Of a stretch of DNA of 64,000 bases, positions 38,801-44,932 are shown piece by piece. The stretch lies in contig OX388318.1 of NCBI GenBank assembly GCA_947579605.1, forward strand, positions 806,001 through 870,000, written 5' to 3'. Position 1 is the first letter of the stretch, and each line of letters begins with the position of its first letter. The notes below the pieces were generated by a model, which made no database searches, was not told the origin of the DNA, and worked only from the letters and a program-made list of their open reading frames with translations. Origin of the DNA: Athripsodes cinereus (taxonomy: Eukaryota; Arthropoda; Insecta; Trichoptera; Leptoceridae). A program made the translations under genes and the position numbers.

Positions 38801-41800
38801 CCCGCAAAAAAGGTGCGGGATCCCGCATTTACGGGATCCCGCTTTTGCGGGATTGGATCCCCTAGTTGGACGTGTTCAGAGCACCCAAGTCACTCAATTA
38901 AAATTTCACGTGTCAATTGGGTCTCCATATAGCGTCGTTGCATATTCAAAAAGAGGTATGTGCAAACATTTTTATTCAGGCATACTCTTTAAAAACTGTT
39001 TATTAGGGCATTAAAATTGTAGTTTGGACTTTTCATTGGCATTTGATATTATTCTTTAAGTATAGAATTTTAATATTTGATACTAAGAATCACTTTATAA
39101 AATGGTGATGATGTCATTATGAGCAGTTTATTCTAGAAATGTCAAAACATTTATAAATCAACTTATCCCTTTTTGAATATTATGTAACGACGATAGATCA
39201 TACAACTTCTAATTATACCTACTCGATATACCATTCTTATCATATAACAATTAAACATACCTAGTAATCTTTTAGTAATAGTAGTAGTAGTAATAGTAGT
39301 AAATAGTGGTAGTATGTATATAGTGATGGTATAGTAGTAATTGTAGTAATCTTAAACAACAACCAAATAAACATTGTAAACAAATACAAATTAATTGTTA
39401 CTTAGTGATTGGTTTACATTAGTGGCTCCCAAAGAAGGTGATATAACTTCCCAATGGGCGCTGGAGCTTTCCAAGGGGGGCGGTAGAAAACATAATAAAG
39501 AGAATTGAGAGGCACTGAAAAAACTCTGCCTTCTTAGAATATACGCCATGAGGGAGACACTAGAGTTTTGGTTATCTCACAAAGTAGATGATCGACGAAA
39601 AAAATTTGGGAGCCTCTGGTTTACATAAACCAAATTAACATGGCACAAAAAATACACCAATTTATTGAACAATATGAGATCTCCTATTCTTTTCTATAAA
39701 TATTCAAGTGTCCTGTAAAAAGAGAGTATCTTGAACCATTCTGATAAGACATTTAACATTTTCAATTGAGCGATTACGTATGCCACCAATCCTGCATTAC
39801 TTATTTTTTTTTATTAGCACGAAAAAGGCAACATGTAAATTTGTTTATTACATTCGGTTTGTCTGCTGGCTACCCCATTTGTGAGATTGACTGTGGTGAT
39901 ATAGATAAAATTCAGAATAAGAACTTGAGGCTAACATGTCTTATTCCATGGAAAAAATTGGTTTCTCACCCTTTTCTGCAAGTTTTCGAGTGTCCCGTAA
40001 AAAACGGGTGTTTGAAAATATAGTCATTTTACATCTTAAATTCAGCAACGAGGCTGGCCACCCATCCTGAATGTCTTAATTTTTGTTGGTACGGAGAAAA
40101 CAGCATAGATTTAATTTCTTGCAGCTGGTCTGCTGGCTACCCCACTTATGGAATTTGCCGCGATGGTAGGTATAGTAGAAATAATAGTAGTAGATATCTT
40201 TTGGGGCATTGGACATTTTTTATTTTCCAGATCACTTGGTATAAGTTATATTAATGTTATAAAGATAAACCATTCGAAAAAAACTTAAACACTTCATATT
40301 TATAACCAAACCTGAGCACCATTAAAACCAATAAAAATTTAACTCAGTTAATAGTTAACAAAAAAGTTAACTTTGTTAATCGTCATGTTGTTATGCTCAT
40401 AGTCTCCAGCCCATATGTAATCACCGGCAGGACACACGAATCATAGACTTATGGGGACTCATTATTTTTAAATACATATTTCAGTTAAGAGAATAATATG
40501 TCGTTATGTCTACTGATAATTATGTCGGATAAGTTACAGTCAATCATTACAGTTTATTCCAGGAGTTAAGTAGATAATTTATTCGTTTATTTCAATAAAC
40601 CCTTACGATCCAATAGCGCACGTCTTCTGGTGATACTAGCTCATAGCTCATTTTTTTTTACGATCTCATTTTCTGTTCATGCTGCTCGCTGTTGGAATAA
40701 TTTACCTTCCCATTCTATTGTATAAGTTTATGAGTCATAAAACATCAGAAACCAGATAATCATTTAATTCAGTGCTGATGTGCATGTCTTTCATCTGAAG
40801 CTTTTGTTAGCATGCCGAGAACGTATTGGATGCTTACAACATAAAGTTGTTAGTCCGCTGGCTGATTTGTGAAAAACGAGTGAATCAATCAATTAACTTT
40901 TTAACCCGTTAACCATTAAATACCCCACGTTGACCTTGGATATTAAATGCCGCAGAAATAAAGTCGCTAACATTATTGAGGTATGTATATTAGATGAAAG
41001 GATCCTTGCTTAGAAGGCGATACAGATAGTAATTACTGGGGCCCAAACATAAAACAAGTTCTAAACATTATTCATCGTAATATTATCATTATTGAAATTG
41101 ATTGATAATATGTAGCTAGGGGTACTCTTGAGATTATCTAAAGACAATCTCAATCTTGTCTTGATATTATTAACGTACGCTGAGAAAAATACTCACAACG
41201 AATCATTGGTACGTACTATCAGATTAGGACCAGAGATACTACAAACGATTCGTTAGTACGAATCTATAATATTAACCTATCGCGAACAAGTTAATATTAT
41301 AGATTCGTACTAACGAATCTTTGGTACTATCTCTGGTCCTAATCTGATAGTAGGTACGTACCAATGATTCGTTGTGAAATATCGTTTGTATTTTTCACAG
41401 TGTACGCAGTGCGAAATGACTTTCGTCAAAAATACACATAGGTATGCATCCTAATCCCGTGGTAGCTGACAAGAGTCGTTTTCAACATTTATATGAGAAT
41501 AATGATTTTATTATGTGATAGGTATAACCCCAAGAATGTACCAGACATTGATGTATACATTAATATAGTTGTGATATTTATCAACTTTTATGAAATATAT
41601 TAACTTCTATTTGTTTTTTTTTGACGGATTGAGAGGATTCACTGTGTCGGTGTTTAGGTAGTATAATTCCATAGCGAAATAAATAAAACAAGTGTTTTAT
41701 TTATTTCGAATTGAGAGGACATAAAAAATAAATTTTGGACATCCTGGATGTCCACAATTGCCAGGGACCTGAGGGAGGCAAATTTGCGGGAACTCATTGA

Positions 41801-44009
41801 GATGGTAGGCCCCAATGTCAGATATCTGTCAAATATAGTTTTGAATGGAGGAAAATTGTTGCTACAATAATATTATTTGGATTTTTTGGCGAAATATTTT
41901 TATATTTACAAAAATAAAATGAAACCAGCAAAAATAAAATCTAATTCGAATACAAATTTCCTAAAGCTTATATTCGAGGTAGGTTTTATTTTATTTTTGC
42001 CAACAAAAATAAAATAAAACCGGCAAAAATTAAATCTAATTCGAATATAAACTTTAAGAAAATCGTATTCGAGTTAGATTTTATTTTTGCTGTTTTTATT
42101 TTATTTTTGCCGGCAAAAATAAAATAAAACCAGCAAAAATAAAATCTAACTCGAATGTAAAGTTTGCCGGTGTCGAAAAACTTGGTGTGTCAAAAATAAT
42201 TTAACATGGTGATCAAAAAGTAATTCTACATATGGCAACAATTTCGTGAATATTACTTTTGCTATGAAATCTCACATTTGACAACAGTGGGGCCTACCAT
42301 CTCATATAGTGCCAATTTGCGCTTGGTGGATGCAGGGGACCGGAAAACTTGGAAGATGAGGACTAGCAGAGCCGACCCCAAGTAAATGGGATAAAGGCGA
42401 GGGCGAAGAAGAAGAAGACGAATTGAGAGGACATATTTTTTTAGTTGATAAATATCAAAACAATATTACAGTATGCACCAATTTTTGGTAAATTCTTGGG
42501 GCTACGTCACATAACACAACCATAATACTCATGAAAATGTTGAAGACGACTATCCTCAGCTATCGCAAGATGGACATGCACGTATTTTTGACTTTAATCA
42601 TTTCGCGCACCGTGGGTTAAGATCAAGTTCAGACTAAAATCTAATTAAGATTGTGTCAAGAGTAACCCTACTGCACGATAATCTGGTGATAAAAAAAAAC
42701 ATCTGGATCGATGATCAAAAATATTATGCGAAGGAATCTTGCATGGGAACGATAATAACCGATTTATTTTTGACATTCTTGAAAGGCAAGGACACGAAAT
42801 GATATATTATGCAATATTTATTAATAACCAAAATAATTACACAATATATTATGATGTGCCGTATTGTGATAGTATCACTTCAAGGGGGCTAATTGTCGTT
42901 GGAATGATTTGTTTAATAAAAGATAAGAATCCAACAGATTCCCTTATCTTGATTAACCTGCAATGCATTTGTTAATATTTAACAAATAGAAATATATTTC
43001 GATAGATCTTTTTGTAGGTTATACAAGTATTCATTTATTTAACTGAGAAAGCCGTACAGTAAAATAACTCAAATTAAAGAAAGTAAGACTTACCAAATGT
43101 AGGTCCATATACTAAAACATTCATAGACACTAAAACATTAAGTTTCATCCTTTTGTATCCTTCACGAGGCCTCAGGATAACACTAAATGTATTCAAAATG
43201 TATTTTGGATTGAATAAAGAAATGCAACAATTCGATTTTGTTTTAGAAACATTATTATCTTTGATGCGAATCCAGGTGTATAAAAATGCCGCAATGTACA
43301 TAGATCCTACTATCGAAAACACTCCATAATAACCGAGATATTTAATGAGAACACCGCTTAGTGCTTGTCCTATTGGCATGCCAATAACACCAATGATATT
43401 TACTACTCCCAACCTGAATGTTCTATTCTCATTAGACGTATTATCAGATAAATAACTCCAAGATGCCATCAACAGAACAGGGAATCCACCACAAAGTGCT
43501 GGTGGAACCGCTTCTACAAACGCAGCTACTTCCAAAGGCCATTCCATGAAATAATAAACACACACAATCAGTCCAATGCAGGTTGTGAACTCTCCCAACA
43601 GTGGCACCAGCATAGCAGGTTTTCTTCTCCCAGTCCTATCACTCCACGATCCGATGAAGATGATCAATATTGCTGGTAATATGGTTTGTAGAGGCATCTT
43701 CCATATTTGCATGGCGGCTACCAGTTTCTGAGTTATTAGTACTTCTTCTGTTAGATTGGCTACATCTTGGTTGATAATCTTATCACACACTTCATGACTA
43801 TAATTTTGATTTACTCTGCAAGCTTTGTCCAGGTTAAAATTTTGAGTAGCCAAATACATGATCATAGAAGGCAGAATGTAACAGGCTACCAAAGGTTCGA
43901 TTGTAACACATTTGATAAAATTTGAAATTTTTGATCTCATACTAGATTCACCATTTGGTAGCATTTCGTTTTTAGTTTTGGAATTGCTGTTTTCGGTAAA
44001 GTTATCCAT
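11692..44009 (-). CDS. SLC46-type MFS transporter, gene A (complete, five exons)
   Basis: Spliced CDS of 513 codons; exons in order are 44009-43094, 22186-22085, 21314-21093, 14239-14083 and 11836-11692. All introns are GT-AG with phases 1,1,1,2, and every join keeps the frame. The protein has a polar N-terminus, a first membrane segment at about residues 38-55, and a luminal/extracellular loop with CRVNQNYS and NLTEE sequons. MFS motif A (GSWSDRTGRRKP) lies at residues 120-131, with SDNTSNENRTFRLG at 188-201. The family is SLC46, multi-pass proton-coupled or lysosomal transporters of folate-like and other solutes. The substrate is unknown. The acidic, glutamine-rich C-terminus after residue 470 is probably cytosolic. 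The gene spans 32 kb because introns 1 and 3 are filled with transposons. The start is the only in-frame upstream ATG and has a purine at -3 and G at +4. Confidence 0.92.
11837..13585. other. gene A intron 4, repeat-poor part
   Basis: AT-rich intron. A GC-rich patch at 12400-12465 stands out but matches nothing I recognise. The ORFs at 12256-12576 and 13337-13561 show no domain. Confidence 0.35.
13586..14064. mobile_element. TIR element, copy 2 (CATTCACATT family)
   Basis: Same family and orientation as the copy at 9571-10032. It ends in TAAAGTAGCATTCACATT and GTGAACGACCCTTTA. It lies 18 bp inside the 5' end of gene A intron 4, right next to the exon 4 donor. Confidence 0.8.
14083..14239 (-). 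CDS. gene A exon 4
   Basis: 157 bp with a TTTTTCCAG acceptor and a GTGAGT donor. It encodes RLYSIIGILDALTPTIYYPL... and SFPGAFFFLGALTT, matching exon 4 of gene B (SFPGAFCLLSGCLT) in length, phase and hydrophobic pattern. It contributes the last two membrane segments. Confidence 0.9.
14425..14592 (+). mobile_element. tRNA-derived SINE, second family
   Basis: tRNA-like head with the B-box-like GTGGTTCGATCCCAGGTGCC. It is followed by a CTCCCCTTTCACGACACAAG body and a TATTTGGGTTTATAACAAAA tail. Other copies are reverse-oriented at 54918-55084 and truncated at 8800-8898 and 17796-17850. Confidence 0.75.
14820..15095 (+). repeat. dispersed repeat fragment
   Basis: Contains AATTTCATCAAAATCGGTCT and a GACACGAGAATTTTATAAAT ending. 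This end type is recurrent in insect genomes and usually belongs to a non-autonomous transposon. I cannot assign a class. Confidence 0.5.
15318..15475 (+). repeat. LINE/SINE 3' tail
   Basis: Same tail family as 10662-10802: GGTTAGTTGGAAGACATCGC, ACCAATGTACAATGAAGAAT and AATAAATAAATAA. Confidence 0.7.
15476..16329. other. intron 3 spacer of gene A
   Basis: AT-rich. Positions 16270-16325 carry a short minus-oriented end of the LINE family seen at 3246-3640 (GCAGAGAAAACGGAACGCCA). Nothing else recognised. Confidence 0.4.
16330..16758. mobile_element. TIR element, copy 3 (CATTCACATT family, inverted)
   Basis: Reverse orientation relative to copies 1 and 2, bounded by TTAA on both sides. It contains AGCGATGACGGATGAAAGTG and AGCATAGGATGAACAAGTG. 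The middle is shorter than in copy 2. Confidence 0.8.
16947..17523. mobile_element. hAT-type MITE
   Basis: Termini TAGAGATGCGCC and GGCCCATCTCTA form a short TIR. The subterminal regions repeat GTACTCGG and ACCCGGT. Flanking octamers ATAAGTAC and GTAAATAC match at 6 of 8 positions, a decayed 8-bp target duplication typical of hAT elements. Confidence 0.65.
17889..18260 (-). mobile_element. Penelope-like fragment bounded by 33-bp inverted repeats
   Basis: 17889-17921 and 18228-18260 are perfect inverted repeats (AATTAAAATGAATTTAAAAA at the left start). Between them are a hammerhead motif and a G-rich stretch (18044-18120) like the one at 1080-1110. There is no coding region. Penelope-like elements are known for hammerheads and for irregular, partly inverted terminal repeats. 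Confidence 0.6.
17940..17986 (-). ncRNA. hammerhead ribozyme motif (best preserved)
   Basis: On the minus strand: stem I CCTC/GAGG, intact CTGATGA box, stem II GCCAAG/CTTGGC with a 7-nt loop, GAA, then AACGTT as a 3-bp self-complementary stem III. U precedes the predicted cleavage point. All core boxes are present. One unpaired U lies between the first box and stem II. The palindromic stem III implies folding as a dimer, as reported for Penelope-type hammerheads. Confidence 0.65.
18361..18560 (+). pseudogene. LINE ORF2 C-terminal fragment
   Basis: Reads GRTESRNFNGRPRDAYMDQL, then YVELRRLAENT, a stop, and LVADQS. This is the C-terminal tail pattern GRPR..YMDQLK of insect LINEs. In-frame stops show it is dead. 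Confidence 0.6.
18691..18724. repeat. 34-bp direct repeat, left (LINE target duplication)
   Basis: Identical to 19856-19889. The shared sequence starts TTATTGAACAAACGTCATTG. It brackets the R4/Dong-like element and reads as its target-site duplication. Confidence 0.85.
18725..19855 (-). mobile_element. 5'-truncated R4/Dong-like non-LTR retrotransposon
   Basis: 1.13 kb between two identical 34-bp direct repeats. It carries the C-terminal part of a single-ORF element of the R2/R4 group on the minus strand. It lies in intron 3 of gene A and has no upstream reverse-transcriptase palm, so it is a truncated dead copy. A TTTTTAAAAAAAAAA stretch abuts the right repeat. Confidence 0.8.
18894..19817 (-). 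pseudogene. R4/Dong-like ORF, C-terminal part with REL-type endonuclease
   Basis: 308 uninterrupted codons: NLNDETVGPRLNYLNILLES upstream, then WLTIGELYGETEGFMLAIQD, then YQKYIIKNQ. A zinc knuckle follows that should be C-x2-C-x7-H-x4-C. Here the first Cys is Tyr (SYRKC), while CLAKPETIQHIVSGC is kept. The restriction-like endonuclease motif RPDLVLHDKRNKITYLIDIA is intact. The 3' end VKRFLN is typical. Site-specific R2/R4 elements use this nuclease to nick their target. Absence of the RT domain and loss of the Cys mark it as inactive. The open frame extends about 33 codons upstream of the first ATG. Confidence 0.8.
19856..19889. repeat. 34-bp direct repeat, right (LINE target duplication)
   Basis: Perfect copy of 18691-18724. 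Confidence 0.85.
19890..20520. other. intron 3 spacer of gene A
   Basis: Short open frames here show no recognisable domain. No structured repeat seen. Confidence 0.3.
20521..20760 (+). repeat. dispersed LINE-related repeat (AGCCAGCAGACCAGCTGCAT)
   Basis: Reads GTGGAGTAGCCAGCAGACC, GCAAGCTGTCCTCTCCGTG, CATTCAGGATGGGTGGCC and AAGAGTGGGAGATCA. Other copies are at 25900-26100, reverse at 39860-40150, and 61148-61340. It looks like the degraded 3' part of a LINE. Confidence 0.6.
20761..21092. other. 3' end of the intron 3 interval
   Basis: No repeat recognised. It ends at the exon 3 donor (GTGAGA on the minus strand). Confidence 0.3.
21093..21314 (-). CDS. gene A exon 3
   Basis: 222 bp, acceptor TTCACAG, donor GTGAGA. 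It encodes about three membrane segments: FAVFILNRWLKVNDYWLGVL, AGAFVFAFAPTVTWMYVG and a helix ending ITSKIVDRSEIG. The same blocks in gene B are FAVTVFSKYLKMSDYMLGAL and ITKVVEPDEIG. Residues 340-414 of the protein. Confidence 0.92.
21315..22084. other. gene A intron 2
   Basis: 770 bp, AT-rich, GT-AG. No insertion recognised, and close in size to intron 2 of gene B (607 bp). Confidence 0.6.
22085..22186 (-). CDS. gene A exon 2
   Basis: 102 bp, phase 1 on both sides, with a TTTTTCAG acceptor and a GTGAGT donor. It encodes ELGVVYLFLRYKFKFTEIEY then SIYGTYSSVVHIF. Gene B has YQYLYARFSYHFNEVDFSIF at the same place. It is a short exon easily missed, but needed to join exon 1 to exon 3 in frame. 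Confidence 0.9.
22187..22819. other. 3' end of gene A intron 1
   Basis: AT-rich. Positions 22670-22730 carry a reverse LINE tail (GATGATATGCAGAGGCGAGC) also seen at 36150-36200 and 61360-61440. Confidence 0.35.
22820..23001. repeat. dispersed repeat at the LTR element insertion site
   Basis: GCGTACAGACAGCTGGATGC followed by GAACGTCAATCA recurs at 49541-49575. The repeat continues across the LTR element: 22998-23001 joins 31107 onwards once the insertion is removed. Confidence 0.5.
23002..25347 (-). repeat. 3' LTR of the LARD-like element
   Basis: Identical at an offset of 5,759 bp to the other LTR in all compared lines, including a run of ten A at 25150-25159. Small open frames at 23147 and 24335 recur in the other LTR and are not genes. 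Confidence 0.9.
25348..25357 (-). other. polypurine tract of the LTR element
   Basis: AAGGGGGGGA on the minus strand, touching the TGTCATG start of the 3' LTR. This is the canonical plus-strand primer position for LTR retrotransposons. Confidence 0.75.
26008..26361 (-). pseudogene. LINE ORF2 C-terminal fragment inside the LTR element
   Basis: Contains MWLDHVDRILMDGRVLSGRN and a degraded EGRIPRWRDLAFGS. It is the same family as TTWLDHVDQILKDGRVLSKR at 3246-3640. The remainder of the frame is not LINE-like. Confidence 0.55.
28741..28758 (-). other. primer-binding site of the LTR element
   Basis: TGGTGCCTTGGACCAGAA on the minus strand, two bases after the 5' LTR. Its complement ends in CCA like a mature tRNA 3' end. 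The tRNA species is not identified. Confidence 0.7.
28761..31106 (-). repeat. 5' LTR of the LARD-like element
   Basis: Matches the copy at 23002-25347. On the minus strand it starts TGTCATGAAATG and ends CATCACA. Confidence 0.9.
31107..31766. other. intron 1 spacer of gene A
   Basis: AT-rich, nothing recognised apart from continuity with the repeat at 22820-23001. Confidence 0.35.
32114..32527. mobile_element. MITE nested in the Helitron
   Basis: A perfect 30-bp inverted repeat at 32114-32143 and 32498-32527 (CGGTAGTTACATGGCAATAG at the left). No coding capacity. Confidence 0.75.
33081..33314 (+). mobile_element. tRNA-derived SINE, first family, intact copy
   Basis: Head GGCCGGTGTGGCGCGGAGCT, then a GGGTTCGATTCCCGGACAGG B-box region. 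The body has ACCTTTTTCAAATTGTCCTG, and the 3' end has TTTGGGACTAGCTCGATGTG followed by a poly(A) tail. It is the reference for the interrupted copy at 1555-2075. Confidence 0.8.
33320..33678. mobile_element. GGCCCCAC MITE with internal repeat
   Basis: Ends are inverted copies containing TTCGCAGTTTAGCGGCCCCA and CCCGTTGTCGAGTACTTTTT, arms about 95 bp. A third copy of the ACTCGACAACGGGTGGGGCC motif lies internally at 33485. The flanking octamers match only partly. Related by the GGCCCCA end and the CATATGGCAACAATTTC arm to the element at 41789-42313. Confidence 0.7.
33995..34151. other. short spacer
   Basis: Nothing recognised. Confidence 0.3.
34152..34889. mobile_element. TTAA-flanked MITE, copy 2 (inverted)
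   Basis: TTAA at 34152-34155 and 34886-34889. The TIR is the same as the copy at 8050-8757 but the orientation is opposite. The 129-codon minus frame at 34726 lies largely inside and is not a gene. Confidence 0.8.
34890..35372. other. intron 1 spacer of gene A
   Basis: Nothing recognised. Confidence 0.3.
35373..35497 (+). pseudogene. LINE ORF2 fragment
   Basis: MRVNKLRIFKQVERMNEERT then AKRIYLSERRNVMKRGHP corresponds to the middle of the C-terminal tail seen at 3246-3640. It is cut at both ends. Confidence 0.65.
35587..35732 (+). repeat. LINE/SINE 3' tail
   Basis: Same family as 10662-10802: GGGTTAGTTGGAAGAGATCG, AATCAATGTACAGTAAAAAA and an AATAAATAAATAA tail. Confidence 0.7.
35845..36070 (+). 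pseudogene. CR1/Jockey-like LINE 3' end, degraded
   Basis: Aligns with the better copy at 56600-56860 but lacks an internal block. Reads NMLDKSNKANKSWF, a frame break, then VIWNRLLEDLRKNQSITTFR. The untranslated end has CCCTTGAGATGGATGTTCCA and an AACAGCGCC block. Confidence 0.65.
36105..36200 (-). repeat. reverse LINE tail
   Basis: Begins with a TTTATTTTATTCTACTTGCA stretch and continues to GATGATATGCAGTGGCGAG. This is the complement of the tail at 61360-61445. Confidence 0.55.
36201..36944. other. intron 1 spacer of gene A
   Basis: No gene or repeat recognised. Confidence 0.3.
36953..38864 (-). mobile_element. hAT transposon, 1.9 kb, with 8-bp target duplication
   Basis: The octamer GTTGGACG lies on both sides (36945-36952 and 38865-38872). 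Termini TAGGGAATCCAATCCCGCA and its near complement TGCGGGATTGGATCCCCTA form the TIR. Both subterminal regions are crowded with GCGGGATCCCGC-type palindromes, probably transposase binding sites. A broken transposase lies inside on the minus strand. Confidence 0.9.
37337..38627 (-). pseudogene. hAT transposase remnant
   Basis: Fragments in order on the minus strand: LDVIAATTDDAAVMKKVGRL with LCFAHAFQLAVLEVL (RNase H-like core; ZBED-type hAT pattern), an acidic linker near 38350-38420, then VKKIVKLFSSKSPVTNDLLQ. These are followed by LQLILDCRTRWSSLASMLSR and EPVQLAVNVLCREDA. The C-terminal hAT dimerisation signature IPPTSVEDERAFSAAGYLCN sits at about 37385-37450. The N-terminal BED zinc finger is missing and the frame is broken several times, so it cannot make an active enzyme. 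Confidence 0.85.
38930..39195. mobile_element. MITE, uninterrupted copy
   Basis: Termini TAGCGTCGTTGCATATTC and GTAACGACGATA are inverted. Inside are AGGCATACTCTTTAAAAACT and TTTGATACTAAGAATCACTT. This is the reference for the copy at 1402-2835 that was split twice. Another left end occurs at about 46040. Confidence 0.75.
39265..39360. repeat. degenerate TAG microsatellite
   Basis: TAGTAGTAGTAATAGTAGTA and similar trinucleotide-like runs. Confidence 0.7.
39420..39618. mobile_element. hAT MITE with intact 8-bp target duplication
   Basis: GTTTACAT lies on both sides (39412-39419, 39619-39626). Termini TAGTGGCTCCCAAA and TTTGGGAGCCTCTG are inverted. A second member lies at 44747-44932. Confidence 0.85.
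39766..40160 (-). repeat. dispersed LINE-related repeat, two partial copies
   Basis: TCTGCTGGCTACCCCA occurs at both 39862 and 40129. The block between has GGCCACCCATCCTGAATGTC. It is the complement of 20521-20760. The 85-codon plus frame in it is not a gene. Confidence 0.55.
40161..41107. other. intron 1 spacer of gene A
   Basis: AT-rich, nothing recognised. Confidence 0.3.
41194..41376. mobile_element. near-perfect palindromic MITE
   Basis: Outer arms CACAACGAATCATTGGTACG / CGTACCAATGATTCGTTGTG and inner arms GTACGAATCTATAATATTAA with its complement fold onto each other across 183 bp. A weaker extension (GTACGCTGAGAAAAATAC) continues outward to about 41175-41406. Confidence 0.8.
41742..42415 (+). 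pseudogene. LINE ORF2 C-terminus split by a MITE
   Basis: The left part reads ARDLREANLR and the right part, after the insertion, reads LVDAGDRKTWKMRTSRADPK. The RADPK..WDKGE ending is common in insect LINEs. The gap holds the MITE at 41789-42313. Confidence 0.65.
41789..42313. mobile_element. 525-bp MITE with 8-bp target duplication
   Basis: AATTTGCG lies on both sides (41781-41788, 42314-42321). Inverted termini are GGAACTCATTGAGATGGTAG and the complement of GGCACTATATGAGATGGTAG. The interior alternates direct and inverted copies of GGCAAAAATAAAATAAAACC and AATAAAATCTAATTCGAAT (five blocks). An 8-bp duplication suggests hAT or a similar class. Confidence 0.8.
42681..43093. other. 5' end of gene A intron 1
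   Basis: The donor GTAAGT (minus) is at 43088-43093. Otherwise AT-rich without recognisable content; the short frame at 42739 has no domain. Confidence 0.4.
43094..44009 (-). CDS. gene A exon 1
   Basis: 916 bp, 305 codons plus one base. It holds the start codon, N-glycosylation sequons, MFS motif A and about the first six membrane segments, plus the central loop and a further helix (LNVLVSMNVLVYGPTF). The few residues after GPTFG in a simple translation (KSYFL) are intronic read-through. Confidence 0.93.
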
Positions 44010-44046
44010 TTTTACACTTAAAAATAAATATTTTATTTATTAAATT

Positions 44047-44093
44047 CGCCAGCCTGATGATTAGAGCGGAAGCTCTTAAAAGCCGGCACGTGT
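44047..44093 (+). ncRNA. decayed hammerhead-like motif upstream of gene A
   Basis: CTGATGA, a stem II TAGAGC-GGAA-GCTCT and an AAAGCCGGC block resemble the motif at 5804-5851. The GAAA box reads TAAA (essential G lost) and stem I does not pair, so it is probably dead. It lies 40-85 bases before the gene A start codon, antisense to the gene. Confidence 0.4.
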
Positions 44094-44746
44094 CTTATAA
44101 AAAGTCACAGTGGATATACTTTAAATAAGTGTTTTATTTATAATTATTTTTTTATTTCTTCTTATCGGTATTTCTTCACCTCTACGACTGTCACTAAATC
44201 AGTAAAAACAAAATAAAATCAACACATTCACATTTGTTTTAAAAAAAATTCAACAATTTGAGATCGACTACATTTTATTATTGCTTGATGAAAGAAAATT
44301 ATTTCTATTAGTATTCGACACTCGAGCACACAACTATGTTCAAAAACGAATCACTCCTGATTGACGATTTACCTATAGATTAATTAATGATTATGCGATG
44401 GAATTAAAATGCTGATATATATTATGTATTTGTCAATGCATATTGCAACACATAATAATAATGCACTATGCACAAATGTGTGCCGCTTACTATAGAACAA
44501 CTGATAATGAATGTCGAGATAATTTTCCGATTTTCGCGTGTAAAAAAACCACTCTCGTCAAATTCGACTTGGTGACCAAGTATAGCAGTGTCACAACACA
44601 CTATAATAAATATAGCAACACTCTACATATTATTATACACAGTTATAGCGAATAAAAATATTAAGGGGTATCCACACGTCGTCCGTCATCGGAATGGGGA
44701 TGCCCATGCACCCCCCACTCTATCGCGCAATATTATTCATTCAGCG
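44094..44746. other. 5' flank of gene A
   Basis: Probably includes the promoter and 5' UTR of gene A. No clear core promoter motif identified. Confidence 0.3.
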
Positions 44747-44932
44747 CAGAGGCTCCCAAACTTTTTTCGTCGACCGCACACTTTGTGAGATAACCATAAC
44801 TCTAATGTCACTATCAGAGCATAATTATCTTCTAAGAAGACAGCACCTTCTTGCTCTCTGGGTTTTCTACCGCTTCCTTGGAAGGCTCCAGCGCCCCCTG
44901 AGGGGTGATACCTCCCCATTTGGGAACCACTA
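44747..44932. mobile_element. hAT MITE, second copy
   Basis: Termini CAGAGGCTCCCAAA and TTTGGGAACCACTA; flanking ATTCAGCG and ATTTAGCT match 6 of 8. Same family as 39420-39618, inverted. Overlapping open frames here are shadows. Confidence 0.75.

Larger units (their letters stand above)
41108..42680. mobile_element. composite fold-back element with nested insertions
   Basis: Outer ends GGGGTACTCTTGA and TCAAGAGTAACCCT match the MITE family at 3019-3245. Long inner inverted arms (41470-41640 and 42417-42570) share TTCAACATTT, CCCCAAGAAT and GATATTTATCAACT. Inside are a palindrome (41194-41376), a LINE C-terminus, and a 525-bp MITE inserted into that LINE. Confidence 0.65.
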
